From NCBI GenBank assembly GCA_024404115.1, contig JAKSQM010000005.1, forward strand, positions 1 through 64,000: a stretch of DNA of 64,000 bases, in the 5' to 3' direction. The stretch comes from Clostridia bacterium (GTDB lineage: Bacteria > Bacillota > Clostridia > Oscillospirales > Acutalibacteraceae). Position 1 is the first letter of the stretch. The number at the start of each line of letters is the position of its first letter. The notes under the pieces are model-generated. The model saw only the letters and a program-made list of their open reading frames with translations, did no database searches and was not told the DNA's origin. Of the stretch, positions 51,092-60,160 are shown one piece after another. A program made the position numbers and the translations under genes.

Positions 51092-52410
51092 TTGCTTTTC
51101 CTCCTGCGAAGGGCTGAAATGAAGAATCCGTCGCTGTTATGTAAATGGGGCATAAGGGTAAGTGTGTCGCCCTGCTCCCCTGCTCTTTTAACATCGGGCA
51201 GAACCTTAACAGGTTCAAAATCGGGATTTTCTTTCAGAAATCTATAAAAAATGTTTTCATTTTCGTCTTTATTAAGTGAACAGGTGGAGTAAATCAACAC
51301 TCCGCCCAATTTTAAGTATTTTGATGCAATATTAAGTATAGCATACTGTATTTCGGGTAATTTGTCAACCTCTGCCATTGATTTGAACTTTATCTCAGGC
51401 TTTCTGCGGATAACGCCAAGACCCGCACAGGGTACATCACATATAATTTTGTCAAACTCACCTAAATCTGAGTTTAAGATTGAAGCGTCATTTTCTTTGG
51501 TTGTGATGATGTCAATACTGAGCCTTTCAGCGCCCGAATCAATAAGGTGAAGCCTGCCCTCATAAATATCGCAGGCTACGATTTCGCCGTGATTTTTCAT
51601 ATACTGTGCGGTGGTGAATGCCTTGCCGCCAGGGGCTGAGCAGATGTCAAGAACTCTTTCGCCCTCTTTGGCGTCAAGAGCCTTGCAACAAAGCTGAGAG
51701 GCAACATCCTGCACATGGAAAAGTCCGTCTTTATATGCCGTTAAATCCCTTAAAGAGCCTGCCTTTGAGATAACAACGCTGTTTTCAACACTGCCCTCTT
51801 TAGCGTCAACGCCCTCATCTGAAAGAAGAGAAACAAGGCTTTCGGTGTCTGTTTTAAGTGTGTTGACACGAAGCACAGTTTCAACTGCGCCAACGGTGTT
51901 TTTAGCAATATTTATGGCATTTTCTTTGCCGTAGTCCTTTTTCCAGCGGTCAAGAATCCACTTGGGGCAGGAATATTCAATAGAAGCACGGCTGATTTCG
52001 TCTGCATTTTCGGGCAGAACAAGTCCGTTTTTAGCCACCTTGCGAAGCACAGCATTCACAAGACCTGAGGCGAATGCACAACCGCAGGATTTTGTGAGCT
52101 TTACGCTTTCGTTAACTGCCGCTGAAACAGGGATTTTATCCATAAAAAGGAGCTGATATGCACCCATTCTGAGGATAACAAGCACCTGCGGTTTCAGCTT
52201 TTTCAAAGGCTGTGAAAGATACTTTGAAAGCTGATAATCAAGGGTGATTATTCTTTCTGTAACTCCGTAAACCAGCGCAGAGATAAAGCCACGCTCAACG
52301 GGGGAAAACTTTCCTCCGTCAAGTGAAGCATCAAGTGCAAGGTTTGAATAAGCCTTATCTTTATGAATTTTTAAGAGAATTTCAAATGCCGCCTCGCGGG
52401 ATGATTTCAT
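51088..52410 (-). CDS. rsmB: 16S rRNA (cytosine967-C5) methyltransferase
   Basis: The 440-residue enzyme has an N-terminal NusB-like RNA-binding domain (about 1-135) and a Rossmann methyltransferase domain. The SAM loop is DICSAPGGKAFTTAQYM near 251. The catalytic Cys pair is in CDVPCAGLGV near 318 and YSTCSLNKDENE near 373. Length is typical. It lies 3 bases after the YugP-type protease gene. Confidence 0.94.
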   Translation of the reverse strand: MKSSREAAFEILLKIHKDKAYSNLALDASLDGGKFSPVERGFISALVYGVTERIITLDYQLSKYLSQPLKKLKPQVLVILRMGAYQLLFMDKIPVSAAVNESVKLTKSCGCAFASGLVNAVLRKVAKNGLVLPENADEISRASIEYSCPKWILDRWKKDYGKENAINIAKNTVGAVETVLRVNTLKTDTESLVSLLSDEGVDAKEGSVENSVVISKAGSLRDLTAYKDGLFHVQDVASQLCCKALDAKEGERVLDICSAPGGKAFTTAQYMKNHGEIVACDIYEGRLHLIDSGAERLSIDIITTKENDASILNSDLGEFDKIICDVPCAGLGVIRRKPEIKFKSMAEVDKLPEIQYAILNIASKYLKLGGVLIYSTCSLNKDENENIFYRFLKENPDFEPVKVLPDVKRAGEQGDTLTLMPHLHNSDGFFISALRRRKSN

Positions 52411-52413
52411 AAA

Positions 52414-53151
52414 CTACCTTCTTCTGCTGGTTGAGCCTGTAAATCTGATAACATAATACAATAAGTTGGAAACGGATGTGGCAAGAGCCGCAACATAGGT
52501 CATTGCCGCCGCTGTGAGGACTTTCTTTGCACCAGCGTGCTCTTCGTCATCTCTGCTCAAAAGTCCCTCTGAATCAATAACCTTCAACGCTCTGCGGCTT
52601 GCGTTAAACTCAACAGGGAGAGTAACAAGCTGAAAAACAGCAACAAGACCGTAAAGAGCAAGTCCAACATAAATCATCATTCTGCCAAGGAATGAAAGAA
52701 TGGCAAATGCTGCAAGGAACATACCTGCAACGGCAATGATAATGCCGAATTTTGAGCCGAAATTGCAGGCTGGCACAAGAGCCGTGCGGATTTTATTGGG
52801 CAGATAATTCTCTGCGTGCTGTGCCGCATGACCTGCTTCATGGCAGGCAACACCAACCGCTGCAACTGACGAGTTGGAATATACACCGTCTGAAAGTCTG
52901 ATAACCTTTTCGTTTGGCGAATAATAGTCTGTCAGATTACCGCTGACATGCTCAATTCTGACATCGTTTATGCCGTAATGGCGGAGAACTGCCTGTGCAG
53001 CTGCCGCACCTGTAAGTCCGTTTTTATTAAAAACTTTTGAATATTTTTTGTATGCACTGTTTACCTTTGTCTGCGCCCAGATACCTAAAATAAAAACAGG
53101 GAGCATAAAAAGAAGGTAAGCAAAGTAGCCTAATCCGCTATTCAAATACAT
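52414..53151 (-). CDS. YugP-type membrane zinc metallopeptidase
   Basis: The 245-residue protein has an N-terminal membrane segment (about 8-25) and the zinc motif HEAGHAAQHAENY near 107-119. Two or three further membrane segments follow (about 125-190), with another near the C-terminus. This is the layout of the neutral zinc metallopeptidase family that includes B. subtilis YugP. The substrate is unknown. Its place between fmt and rsmB is unlike the B. subtilis cluster, so it is an insertion into an otherwise conserved block. Confidence 0.88.
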   Translation of the reverse strand: MYLNSGLGYFAYLLFMLPVFILGIWAQTKVNSAYKKYSKVFNKNGLTGAAAAQAVLRHYGINDVRIEHVSGNLTDYYSPNEKVIRLSDGVYSNSSVAAVGVACHEAGHAAQHAENYLPNKIRTALVPACNFGSKFGIIIAVAGMFLAAFAILSFLGRMMIYVGLALYGLVAVFQLVTLPVEFNASRRALKVIDSEGLLSRDDEEHAGAKKVLTAAAMTYVAALATSVSNLLYYVIRFTGSTSRRR

Positions 53152-53162
53152 AAAAGCACCTC

Positions 53163-54092
53163 TTATTTTAAAATTATGCCCTTTTCAACGGGGTTTCCTC
53201 TTAAATAATCTGCTGAATTCATTGCCTTTTTGCCCTGTGCCTGCAAGGTGATGATTTCAACACCGTTGCCGTCGCCACAGGCAACAACTAATTTTTTGCC
53301 GCTTTCAACAACCTGACCCGCAGTGCCGTTTACCTTGCCTGCAAGGGCAGTTTTATGGATTTTGATTATTTTGCCGTCAAGCTCTGCTGTAGCACAAGGC
53401 CACGAATAAAGTCCTCTCACTTTATTGTGAACGCACTGGGCAGATTCGTTCCAGTCAATGGGACTTAAATCCTTTGAGAGCATATGAGCGTATGTGGAAA
53501 GCGAATCGTCCTGCTTAATAGGATTCAGCTGACCTTTCATAATTAAATCAATTGTTTCGCTCATAACCTCTGCACCCATTACAGAGAGCTTATCGTGCAA
53601 ATCCTCTGCTGTATCATTCTCACCGATTTCTGTTTCTGCGGTGAGGAGCATATCGCCAGTGTCAAGACCAACATCCATCTGCATTGATGTTACGCCGCTT
53701 TTCTTTTCGCCGTTAAGAACGCTCCACTGAATTGGAGCAGCTCCCCTGTATTTTGGAAGAAGAGAAGCGTGGATATTTACACAGCCGTACTTAGGCAGGT
53801 CAAGGATATTCTTTGGTAAAATCTGACCGTATGCCACAACGATAATAAGTTCGGGGTTAATCTCTGTAAGAATTTCAAAAGCATCGCTTGTTCTCAGCTT
53901 CTGGGGCTGATAAACAGGGATGTTATATTTCACTGCAAGCTCCTTAACAGGTGGAGGCATCATATGATGTCCCCTGCCCTTGGGCTTGTCTGGCTGAGTG
54001 AACACAGCCGAAACGGTGTGCCCGTCATCAATAAGACGCTGAAGGCATGGCACTGAAAAATCGGGTGTTCCCATAAAAACTATATTCATCAA
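53163..54092 (-). CDS. fmt: Methionyl-tRNA formyltransferase
   Basis: The 309-residue enzyme formylates Met-tRNA-fMet for initiation; that tRNA is encoded at 21170-21246. It begins NIVFMGTPDFSVPCLQRLI. The folate-binding motif is HASLLPKYRGAAPIQW near 110-125, with the catalytic Asp in MQMDVGLDTGDML near 139-151. A C-terminal OB-like domain binds tRNA (about 205-309). It overlaps def by 4 bases. Confidence 0.95.
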   Translation of the reverse strand: MMNIVFMGTPDFSVPCLQRLIDDGHTVSAVFTQPDKPKGRGHHMMPPPVKELAVKYNIPVYQPQKLRTSDAFEILTEINPELIIVVAYGQILPKNILDLPKYGCVNIHASLLPKYRGAAPIQWSVLNGEKKSGVTSMQMDVGLDTGDMLLTAETEIGENDTAEDLHDKLSVMGAEVMSETIDLIMKGQLNPIKQDDSLSTYAHMLSKDLSPIDWNESAQCVHNKVRGLYSWPCATAELDGKIIKIHKTALAGKVNGTAGQVVESGKKLVVACGDGNGVEIITLQAQGKKAMNSADYLRGNPVEKGIILK

Positions 54093-54550
54093 TCGTCAAC
54101 CTCAAGCATTTTTATAACTTTATCTGTATAAAGGATACCGTCAAGGTGGTCAAGCTCATGGCAGAAGCATCTTGCTTTAAGATTCTCACCTTTATAAAGC
54201 ACCCATTTGCCCTCACGGTTCTGAGCCTTTACAGTAACCCACTTGGGTCTGCGTGTGATGCCGTATTCACCAGGGATTGAAAGGCAACCCTCTGCCTCTT
54301 CCTGAATTTCTTCGCTCTTGTCTGTGATTTCGGGGTTTACAAGCTCAAGGAAGCCATCACCGCAATCCATAACAACAACACGGCGAAGCACGCCAACCTG
54401 AACAGCGGCAAGACCTGCGCCGTCTGCGGCATACATTGTCTGTTTCATATCGTCAAGCAAATCCCAAAGACGCTTGTCAAATTTCTCAACCTTACGGCTG
54501 GTTCTGCGAAGAACGGGGTCTTCTTTTGTTACAACTTTTCTTAAAGCCAT
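54089..54550 (-). CDS. def: Peptide deformylase
   Basis: The 153-residue metalloenzyme removes the formyl group from nascent proteins. All three motifs are present: GAGLAAVQVG near 43, EGCLSIPG near 91 with the metal-binding Cys, and CHELDHLDG near 133 with the HExxH variant HELDH. The chosen ATG follows AAAAGGTGAT; an in-frame GTG 9 bases upstream lies within that site. Its partner fmt follows in the usual pairing. Confidence 0.93.
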   Translation of the reverse strand: MALRKVVTKEDPVLRRTSRKVEKFDKRLWDLLDDMKQTMYAADGAGLAAVQVGVLRRVVVMDCGDGFLELVNPEITDKSEEIQEEAEGCLSIPGEYGITRRPKWVTVKAQNREGKWVLYKGENLKARCFCHELDHLDGILYTDKVIKMLEVDD

Positions 54551-54567
54551 TTTTATCACCTTTTCTG

Positions 54568-57012
54568 TTATACCAGTGCCTGCGGGTTTATATCAACATA
54601 AACCGAAACACTGCTGAATTTTGAATTTTTGCCGAATTTTATCATTAAATCAGAAAGTGCCTTGCGGAAATCTTTATTGTTTTTGCATTTTAAAATCAGC
54701 CTGTATCTGTATTTATTGCTGATTTTGACAACTCTTGCCGCCATTGGTCCCATTGCGATTATGCTGTTATTCTTCAAAAGCGGTTTTGCATATTCAAAGA
54801 AAACATCTGCCGCAGTGCGAACCATTGTTTCATCCTCGCCCGAAAAGCCGATAAGGCAAATATCACAGAAGGGCGGATAAATAAGCATTTTTCTGATGTC
54901 AATTTCTTCTTTAAAAAAGCTGTCATAATCCTGCTCAGCGGCAAGACGAATGACTTCATTTTCGGGGTTGATTGTCTGAATCAAAGCAGTCCCCTTATAT
55001 TTGCCCCTGCCAGAACGGCCGACAACCTGTGTTATAAGGTCAAAGGTACGCTCCTGACTTCTGAAATCGTCATTAAAAAGCTGGCTGTCTGCTGAAATTA
55101 CACCAACGAGAGTAACATTTTCAAAGTCAAGACCTTTTGCAACCATCTGAGTGCCCAGCATAATATCATATTCGCCATTGGCAAATGCTGTGAGCTTCTC
55201 TTCGTGGGCAAAACGGGACATGGTGGTGTCAGCATCCATACGCAACACTCTTGCATCGGGCAAAAGGTTTTGAAGCTGTTCCTCAACCCTTTGAGTGCCG
55301 ATGCCAGAATAGCGCATATCTGTGCTTTGACAGCTGGGGCATTTTTTAGTAAATGGAATGGAATATCCGCAGTAATGGCACATAAGGCGACCGTTAGCGT
55401 GGTGATAAGTCATTGAAATACTGCACGATGGGCAGGTAACAACATTGCCACAGCTTTTACAGGAAGCGTATGTATTGAATCCTCTGCGGTTCATAAGTAA
55501 AATAGATTGTTTGTGATTTTGCAGGTTATCATAAAGAGCCTTTGCAAGTGGCTTACTGATGCCGTTATTATCGTCATCCGCCTCGGTGAGCATATCAACG
55601 ATTTTAACCTGCGGCAAGCCAGCATCAGCATATCTTTTAGTAAGAGTTGAGAGCTTATATCTTCCGCTCTTTGCGGCGGCAAAGCTTTCAACAGAGGGAG
55701 TTGCAGAGGCGAGCACAAGCACCGCTTTATTGGCGGCACAGCGAAAACGGGCAACATCCTTTGCGTTATAGCGTGGGGTCTGCTCCGATTTATAAGTATG
55801 CTCCTGCTCCTCGTCAATGATTATAAGACCGATATTCTGAAACGGGGCGAAAACGGCACTTCTTGTGCCGATAACGATTGAAGCTTCGCCATTTTTGACA
55901 CGCTTCCATTCATCGGCTCTCTGCCCCACTGAAAGGGCACTGTGAAAAACGGCAATCTTTTTGCCGTATCGCTTATGGAAAAGGTTAAGAGTTTGCGGTG
56001 TAAGAGAAATCTCGGGCACCATGGCAATTACATTTTTGCCTTTTGAAAGAACATCATCAATCAGTTTAAGGTAAACGCTTGTTTTACCGCTGCCCGTTAC
56101 ACCGTAAAGCAGTGAAACACCGCCCTTGCCCTCATTATAAAGGGTCATAATATCGTCATAGGCTTTTTGCTGTTCATCGGTTAAGTTGATGTTCACAGGT
56201 GCTTCGGGACTTTCGATATTTTCATAAGGATTTCTGCTGATTTCGTTATCGTAATATTCAACAAGTCCTTTTCTTTCAAGGGCAGAAACAACCGCAGGGG
56301 TGAACCCTGTGAAATAGCAGATTTCTTTAACAGAGGCGGTTTCAACATCCTTTAAAAGAGAGAGAATTTCTCCCTGCTTCTGCGATATTTTCATTTCGCC
56401 GCCTAATGCGTCAAGACCTGCGGGGGTAAGGCGAACCATTCTTATGGTTTTATCGCCCAGCCTGCGGACAGCATCTGTATTGGTAACAAGGTAGCCTTTT
56501 TTTGCCATACGGGAAAGAATATCTGCATCATTTTTAAATCCATACTTTGCGAGGATTTTTGCACCCTCTTTGTATCCGTTGGATTTTTGCAAAAATTCGT
56601 AGATAGTCTTTTCGTCAGCGGTCATACTTTCAACATCAGCGTCTGCATTTGAAGTGTAGGTAACAACAGTTTTGTTGGTTACACCAACAGGCAAAACCGC
56701 CTTAAATGCTTCAAAAACAGTGCAGAATGTACGCTCTTTAAGCCACAAAACCAGCTGAAGCATTTCATCTGATAAAAGTGGCTTTTCATCAATGAGCTTT
56801 GAAACGGATTTCAGCTTTTCGGTGCTGTCCACCATTTCTTTTTCTATAATTACACCCTGCCTTAGCTTGTTGCCTGCGCCAAAAGGCACCATTACCCTGC
56901 AACCTTTTTGAGCTTTTTGCTCAAGGCTTTCGGGCAGAAGATACGAGTATGCCCGATCAAAGTGATAAGCTGTATTTTCAACGGCAACTTTGACCGCTGT
57001 TTTATTCGGCAT
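54568..57012 (-). CDS. priA: Primosomal protein N' (replication restart helicase)
   Basis: The 814-residue helicase reloads the replisome at stalled forks. An N-terminal 3'-DNA-binding domain (about 1-105) and a winged helix precede the motor, with Walker A YGVTGSGKTSVY near 302 and DEEQEHTYKSEQTPRY near 395. Eight Cys (CKSCGNVVTCPSC, CHYCG, CPSC) near 510-550 form two zinc sites. The tail includes VVGRSGRGKYKGTALIQT. In B. subtilis coaBC separates rpoZ and priA; here it is absent. Confidence 0.95.
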   Translation of the reverse strand: MPNKTAVKVAVENTAYHFDRAYSYLLPESLEQKAQKGCRVMVPFGAGNKLRQGVIIEKEMVDSTEKLKSVSKLIDEKPLLSDEMLQLVLWLKERTFCTVFEAFKAVLPVGVTNKTVVTYTSNADADVESMTADEKTIYEFLQKSNGYKEGAKILAKYGFKNDADILSRMAKKGYLVTNTDAVRRLGDKTIRMVRLTPAGLDALGGEMKISQKQGEILSLLKDVETASVKEICYFTGFTPAVVSALERKGLVEYYDNEISRNPYENIESPEAPVNINLTDEQQKAYDDIMTLYNEGKGGVSLLYGVTGSGKTSVYLKLIDDVLSKGKNVIAMVPEISLTPQTLNLFHKRYGKKIAVFHSALSVGQRADEWKRVKNGEASIVIGTRSAVFAPFQNIGLIIIDEEQEHTYKSEQTPRYNAKDVARFRCAANKAVLVLASATPSVESFAAAKSGRYKLSTLTKRYADAGLPQVKIVDMLTEADDDNNGISKPLAKALYDNLQNHKQSILLMNRRGFNTYASCKSCGNVVTCPSCSISMTYHHANGRLMCHYCGYSIPFTKKCPSCQSTDMRYSGIGTQRVEEQLQNLLPDARVLRMDADTTMSRFAHEEKLTAFANGEYDIMLGTQMVAKGLDFENVTLVGVISADSQLFNDDFRSQERTFDLITQVVGRSGRGKYKGTALIQTINPENEVIRLAAEQDYDSFFKEEIDIRKMLIYPPFCDICLIGFSGEDETMVRTAADVFFEYAKPLLKNNSIIAMGPMAARVVKISNKYRYRLILKCKNNKDFRKALSDLMIKFGKNSKFSSVSVYVDINPQALV

Positions 57013-57046
57013 ACCGCACCATCCTTTTAGTTATTTTTGGGGTTAA

Positions 57047-57280
57047 TCAGATGTCTCTGATTTCTTCGGGCTCAACGATTGTGTATTCGCCTCTGATGAT
57101 TTCGTCAATTGCAATACTTACAGGCTTCTCTGTGAGGATAATCTTCTCTTCCTCTGCCTCTTCTGAAATTTCTCTTGCTCTTTTTGCAGTTGCTCTAACA
57201 AGTGAGTAACGGCTCATATGGTTTGAAAGAACATCCTTCAAATCGGGGTTAAATTTTAAATCTCTGTCCTGATTAAACAT
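57047..57280 (-). CDS. rpoZ: RNA polymerase omega subunit
   Basis: The 77-residue protein stabilises the beta' subunit of RNA polymerase. RYSLVRATAKRAREISEE near 24-41 is the conserved omega helix pair, and KPVSIAIDEIIRGEYTI near 52-68 the following signature. The start follows AAGGAGC. It sits between gmk (13 bases) and priA (34 bases). Confidence 0.9.
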   Translation of the reverse strand: MFNQDRDLKFNPDLKDVLSNHMSRYSLVRATAKRAREISEEAEEEKIILTEKPVSIAIDEIIRGEYTIVEPEEIRDI

Positions 57281-57292
57281 AGTTTTTGCTCC

Positions 57293-57865
57293 TTAAAAAT
57301 TATTTTGTAAAGCCTTTACGATGTCGCAAAGGTCGTTAACTGCCTGTTCAAGTTCGTCATTTACGATATGATATTCGTAATTATCCTTAAATGTCAGCTC
57401 ATTGCGTGCAATATTCATTCTGCGCTGAACATCTTCGTCATTTTCACTGCCACGGCGGCGAAGTCTGTTTTCAAGAACCTCAAGGCTTGGGGGCATAATG
57501 AAAACTCCAACGGCATCGGGATAAAGCTTTTTGATATTGCCTGCACCCTCAACCTCAATTTTAAGAATGATTGTGTCGCCATTAGCAAGGTGTTCATCAA
57601 CGGGAGCCTTGGGCGTGCCGTAATAATTAAGACCGTACTTTGTGTATTCAACCATTCCGTTATTATCAACAACATTGAAAAAGTCATCAACTGTGATGAA
57701 ATTATAATCAATGCCGTCTGTTTCGCCATCTCTCGGCGCTCTGGTAGTGTTTGAAATGGATTTCCACACTCCCTGAGGCTTACGCTTGAAAAACTCTTCA
57801 AGCACTGTGTCTTTTCCTGCTCCAGAGGGACCTGAAAAAACAATAAGTGTTCCTTTATCAGCCAT
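57293..57865 (-). CDS. gmk: Guanylate kinase
   Basis: The enzyme (190 residues from the chosen start) phosphorylates GMP to GDP, downstream of GuaB. The P-loop is [13 protein letters not shown] near 9-21; the GMP-binding region is [19 protein letters not shown] near 37-55. Two ATGs six bases apart (ATGATAATG) are possible; the second is better spaced from GAGGGGG. It overlaps the end of remA by 8 bases. Confidence 0.94.
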   Translation of the reverse strand: MADKGTLIVFSGPSGAGKDTVLEEFFKRKPQGVWKSISNTTRAPRDGETDGIDYNFITVDDFFNVVDNNGMVEYTKYGLNYYGTPKAPVDEHLANGDTIILKIEVEGAGNIKKLYPDAVGVFIMPPSLEVLENRLRRRGSENDEDVQRRMNIARNELTFKDNYEYHIVNDELEQAVNDLCDIVKALQNNF

Positions 57866-58118
57866 TATCATTTTCCCCCTCAACTAACTCTCCAACACGA
57901 TTTGCAAGTGTTTCTGTCTGAAGATAAGAGAGAATAACCTGATCGCAATCGGTGATAACAACAGCGCGCGTCTTTCTGCCGTGGGTGGCATCAATAAGTC
58001 TGCCCTTTTCACGGTAATCCTGAATAAGACGCTTAATGGGCGCTGAATCGGGGTTTACTATTGCTGTCATTCTTTCGGCATTGAACATACTGCCGAAGCC
58101 GATATTAACAAGTTTCAT
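57858..58118 (-). CDS. remA: Extracellular matrix regulator RemA family
   Basis: The 86-residue protein matches RemA (DUF370): [20 protein letters not shown] near 5-24, then [10 protein letters not shown] and the basic patch [12 protein letters not shown] near 46-57. In B. subtilis RemA is a ring-forming DNA-binding activator of matrix and osmoprotection genes. Its place between yicC and gmk is the same as in Bacillus. Confidence 0.92.
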   Translation of the reverse strand: MKLVNIGFGSMFNAERMTAIVNPDSAPIKRLIQDYREKGRLIDATHGRKTRAVVITDCDQVILSYLQTETLANRVGELVEGENDNG

Positions 58119-58137
58119 AATGCACCTCGCTTGGGAA

Positions 58138-59016
58138 TTACTCTATATTCTGAACCTGCTCACGGATTTTCTCAACCTCTGATTTGATGTCAAGAACTCT
58201 GCGTGCAATTTCAACATCCTGTGCCTTTGAGCCGATTGTGTTGGCTTCACGGTTAATCTCCTGTACAAGGAAATCCATCTTTCTGCCGATTGCTTCTTTT
58301 GATTCAAGGAATGTGAGAAGCTGTGAAATGTGGCTGCGAAGTCTTACAGTTTCTTCTGCTACAGCGATTTTATCTGCATAAATTGCAGCTTCTGTGAGAA
58401 GTCTTGTTTCTTCAACAGTTGTGTCGCCAATAAGCTCTCTCATTCTTGTAAGGAGCTTTTCGTTATACTCTTTAACTGTCTGCGGTGAGCGTTCCTCAAC
58501 AAAAGAAACGCAAGAAAGAATATAGTCGGCTCTTGAAGAGATGTCCTCTTTCATCTTTGCGCCTTCAACGCTTCTCATTGCGATGAATTTTTCAACAGCT
58601 TCTTCGGCTGTTTCTTTAACTGCGTTCCAGATTTTTTCTTCGTCTGCTTCCTCTTTTCTTACAAGAAGAATGTCGGGATAGCGTGAAAGGTTGGCGGCAT
58701 TGATTGAGCCGTCAATGCCATAGCGTTCAGATAAATCCTTAATAGCGTCAAGATAACCCTTTGCAAGTGCGTGGTTTACCTCAACAACAACAGAGTCATC
58801 CTCAAGATTTTCTATCTGAACATAGCACTCAACCTTGCCCCTTGCAACCTTTGACTGAATGAAGCTCTTGAGCTTTTCGTCAAGGAAGCCGTATGTTCTG
58901 GGACAGCGGGATGAGAACTCAAAATATCTGTGATTTACACTTTTTATTTCAACGGTAACGACCATTGAGTCGATGCTTTTGCACGCTCTGCCGTAGCCTG
59001 TCATACTTTTAATCAT
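58138..59016 (-). CDS. yicC: YicC/YloC family endoribonuclease
   Basis: The 292-residue protein starts [11 protein letters not shown], the family signature, 7 bases after AGAAAGGA. A longer frame upstream has no ribosome binding site and overlaps the previous gene. The N-terminal domain (1-155) and C-terminal DUF1732 domain ([20 protein letters not shown] near 245-264) are intact. YicC proteins are RNases implicated in sRNA and mRNA turnover. It heads the conserved yicC-remA-gmk-rpoZ order. Confidence 0.92.
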   Translation of the reverse strand: MIKSMTGYGRACKSIDSMVVTVEIKSVNHRYFEFSSRCPRTYGFLDEKLKSFIQSKVARGKVECYVQIENLEDDSVVVEVNHALAKGYLDAIKDLSERYGIDGSINAANLSRYPDILLVRKEEADEEKIWNAVKETAEEAVEKFIAMRSVEGAKMKEDISSRADYILSCVSFVEERSPQTVKEYNEKLLTRMRELIGDTTVEETRLLTEAAIYADKIAVAEETVRLRSHISQLLTFLESKEAIGRKMDFLVQEINREANTIGSKAQDVEIARRVLDIKSEVEKIREQVQNIE

Positions 59017-59035
59017 AATAAATCCTTTCTGATGC

Positions 59036-59398
59036 TCAGCATCCTTTGCAGCAATGACCCTGAAGCAGGAACGGGATTTCGCCATAGAGCTTGTCCTCTT
59101 TCTCTTCAAAGCCAAGTGTTTTTGCTACGGACACGGCATTCCCGGCAGAATAATATGCAATATATACATTTCTGTTTCCGCCGTAATTGAGGGCACTTCT
59201 TATAAGACCCTCGTAGGTTTCTGCATCTCCGTCATCAACAGAGATTTCATAAATTTCCATGGAATATCCGTTAAGGTGAAAGGCAACGAACCCACAGATA
59301 TTATCCTCTTCGTCATAGGCAATATAGCCGAGAGCGGAGGGGTCAGATTCAAACTTTCCACCTAATTCCACATTGGTTTTCGGTTTAAAAATTAACAT
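59036..59398 (-). CDS. Small GNAT-like protein with Cys-rich C-terminus
   Basis: The 120-residue protein has strands GYIAYDEEDNICGFVAFHLN (24-43) and MEIYEISVDD, and a final helix-strand NAVSVAKTLGFEEKEDKLYG. This pattern suggests a reduced GNAT fold lacking a clear acetyl-CoA pyrophosphate loop. The end HCCKGC could bind metal. I cannot name a family or substrate. It lies 19 bases before yicC and 17 bases after rluB, in the same direction. Confidence 0.65.
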   Translation of the reverse strand: MLIFKPKTNVELGGKFESDPSALGYIAYDEEDNICGFVAFHLNGYSMEIYEISVDDGDAETYEGLIRSALNYGGNRNVYIAYYSAGNAVSVAKTLGFEEKEDKLYGEIPFLLQGHCCKGC

Positions 59399-59415
59399 AA
59401 TTCGCCTTTCAGTTC

Positions 59416-60159
59416 TTATTTTTTAGGAGCTTTCATACCCGAAGCCACCATAAGTTTATGCACTTCGTCCTCGGTAAGCTCTCTCCACTTGCCCTGTGCA
59501 AGCATACCTAATTTTATTGTGCCCACAGCTGTCCTTTTAAGTCTTGCAACTTCAAGTCCCACTGATTCGCACATTTTTCTTATCTGACGGTTTCTGCCCT
59601 CTCTGAGAATCATTTCGAGCACTACTCTGCCCTCTTGCTTCTCAAGGATGTGAACATCAACGGGTGCTGTCATTCTGCCGTCAATTTCGATACCTGTTGC
59701 AAGCTTTGTCAGCTGTTCATCGTCAATATCAGGTCTGACAGTAACACGGTATGTTTTTGAAACGTGCTTTGAGGGATGAGTGAGAGCATTGGCAAATTCG
59801 CCGTCATTTGTCATAAGAAGCATACCCTCTGAATCCTTATCAAGTCTGCCGACAGGGTAAACCCTTGCGCCAACATCCTCAACAAGCTGTGCCACGCACT
59901 TTCTGCCCCTTTCATCCTCCATTGTGGTGATAAATCCACGGGGCTTATGAAGCATAATATAATAATGTGATTTCTGAAAAACCACCTTTTTACCGCTGAC
60001 GGTAACTGTATCTTTTCTTGGGCTGACCTTATCGCCTAACTGGGCAGGTCTGCCGTTTACCTTTACTTTGCCTGCTTCAATAAGCTCCTCTGCCTTACGG
60101 CGTGAAGCAACAGCACACATTGAAAGGTACTTTTGCAGTCTGATTCTATCATCAGTCAT
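59416..60159 (-). CDS. rluB: RsuA/RluB-family pseudouridine synthase
   Basis: The 247-residue enzyme isomerises specific uridines in rRNA. An S4 RNA-binding domain (RLQKYLSMCAVASRRKAEEL, 6-25) precedes the catalytic domain with GRLDKDSEGMLLMTNDGE near 107-124, whose first Asp is catalytic. The C-terminal GRNRQIRKMCESVG near 204-217 is typical. The chosen ATG follows GGAGAAATTG; a longer upstream frame lies inside the carboxypeptidase gene. Whether it acts on 23S (RluB) or 16S (RsuA) rRNA cannot be told from sequence alone. Confidence 0.9.
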   Translation of the reverse strand: MTDDRIRLQKYLSMCAVASRRKAEELIEAGKVKVNGRPAQLGDKVSPRKDTVTVSGKKVVFQKSHYYIMLHKPRGFITTMEDERGRKCVAQLVEDVGARVYPVGRLDKDSEGMLLMTNDGEFANALTHPSKHVSKTYRVTVRPDIDDEQLTKLATGIEIDGRMTAPVDVHILEKQEGRVVLEMILREGRNRQIRKMCESVGLEVARLKRTAVGTIKLGMLAQGKWRELTEDEVHKLMVASGMKAPKK

Positions 60160-60160
60160 A

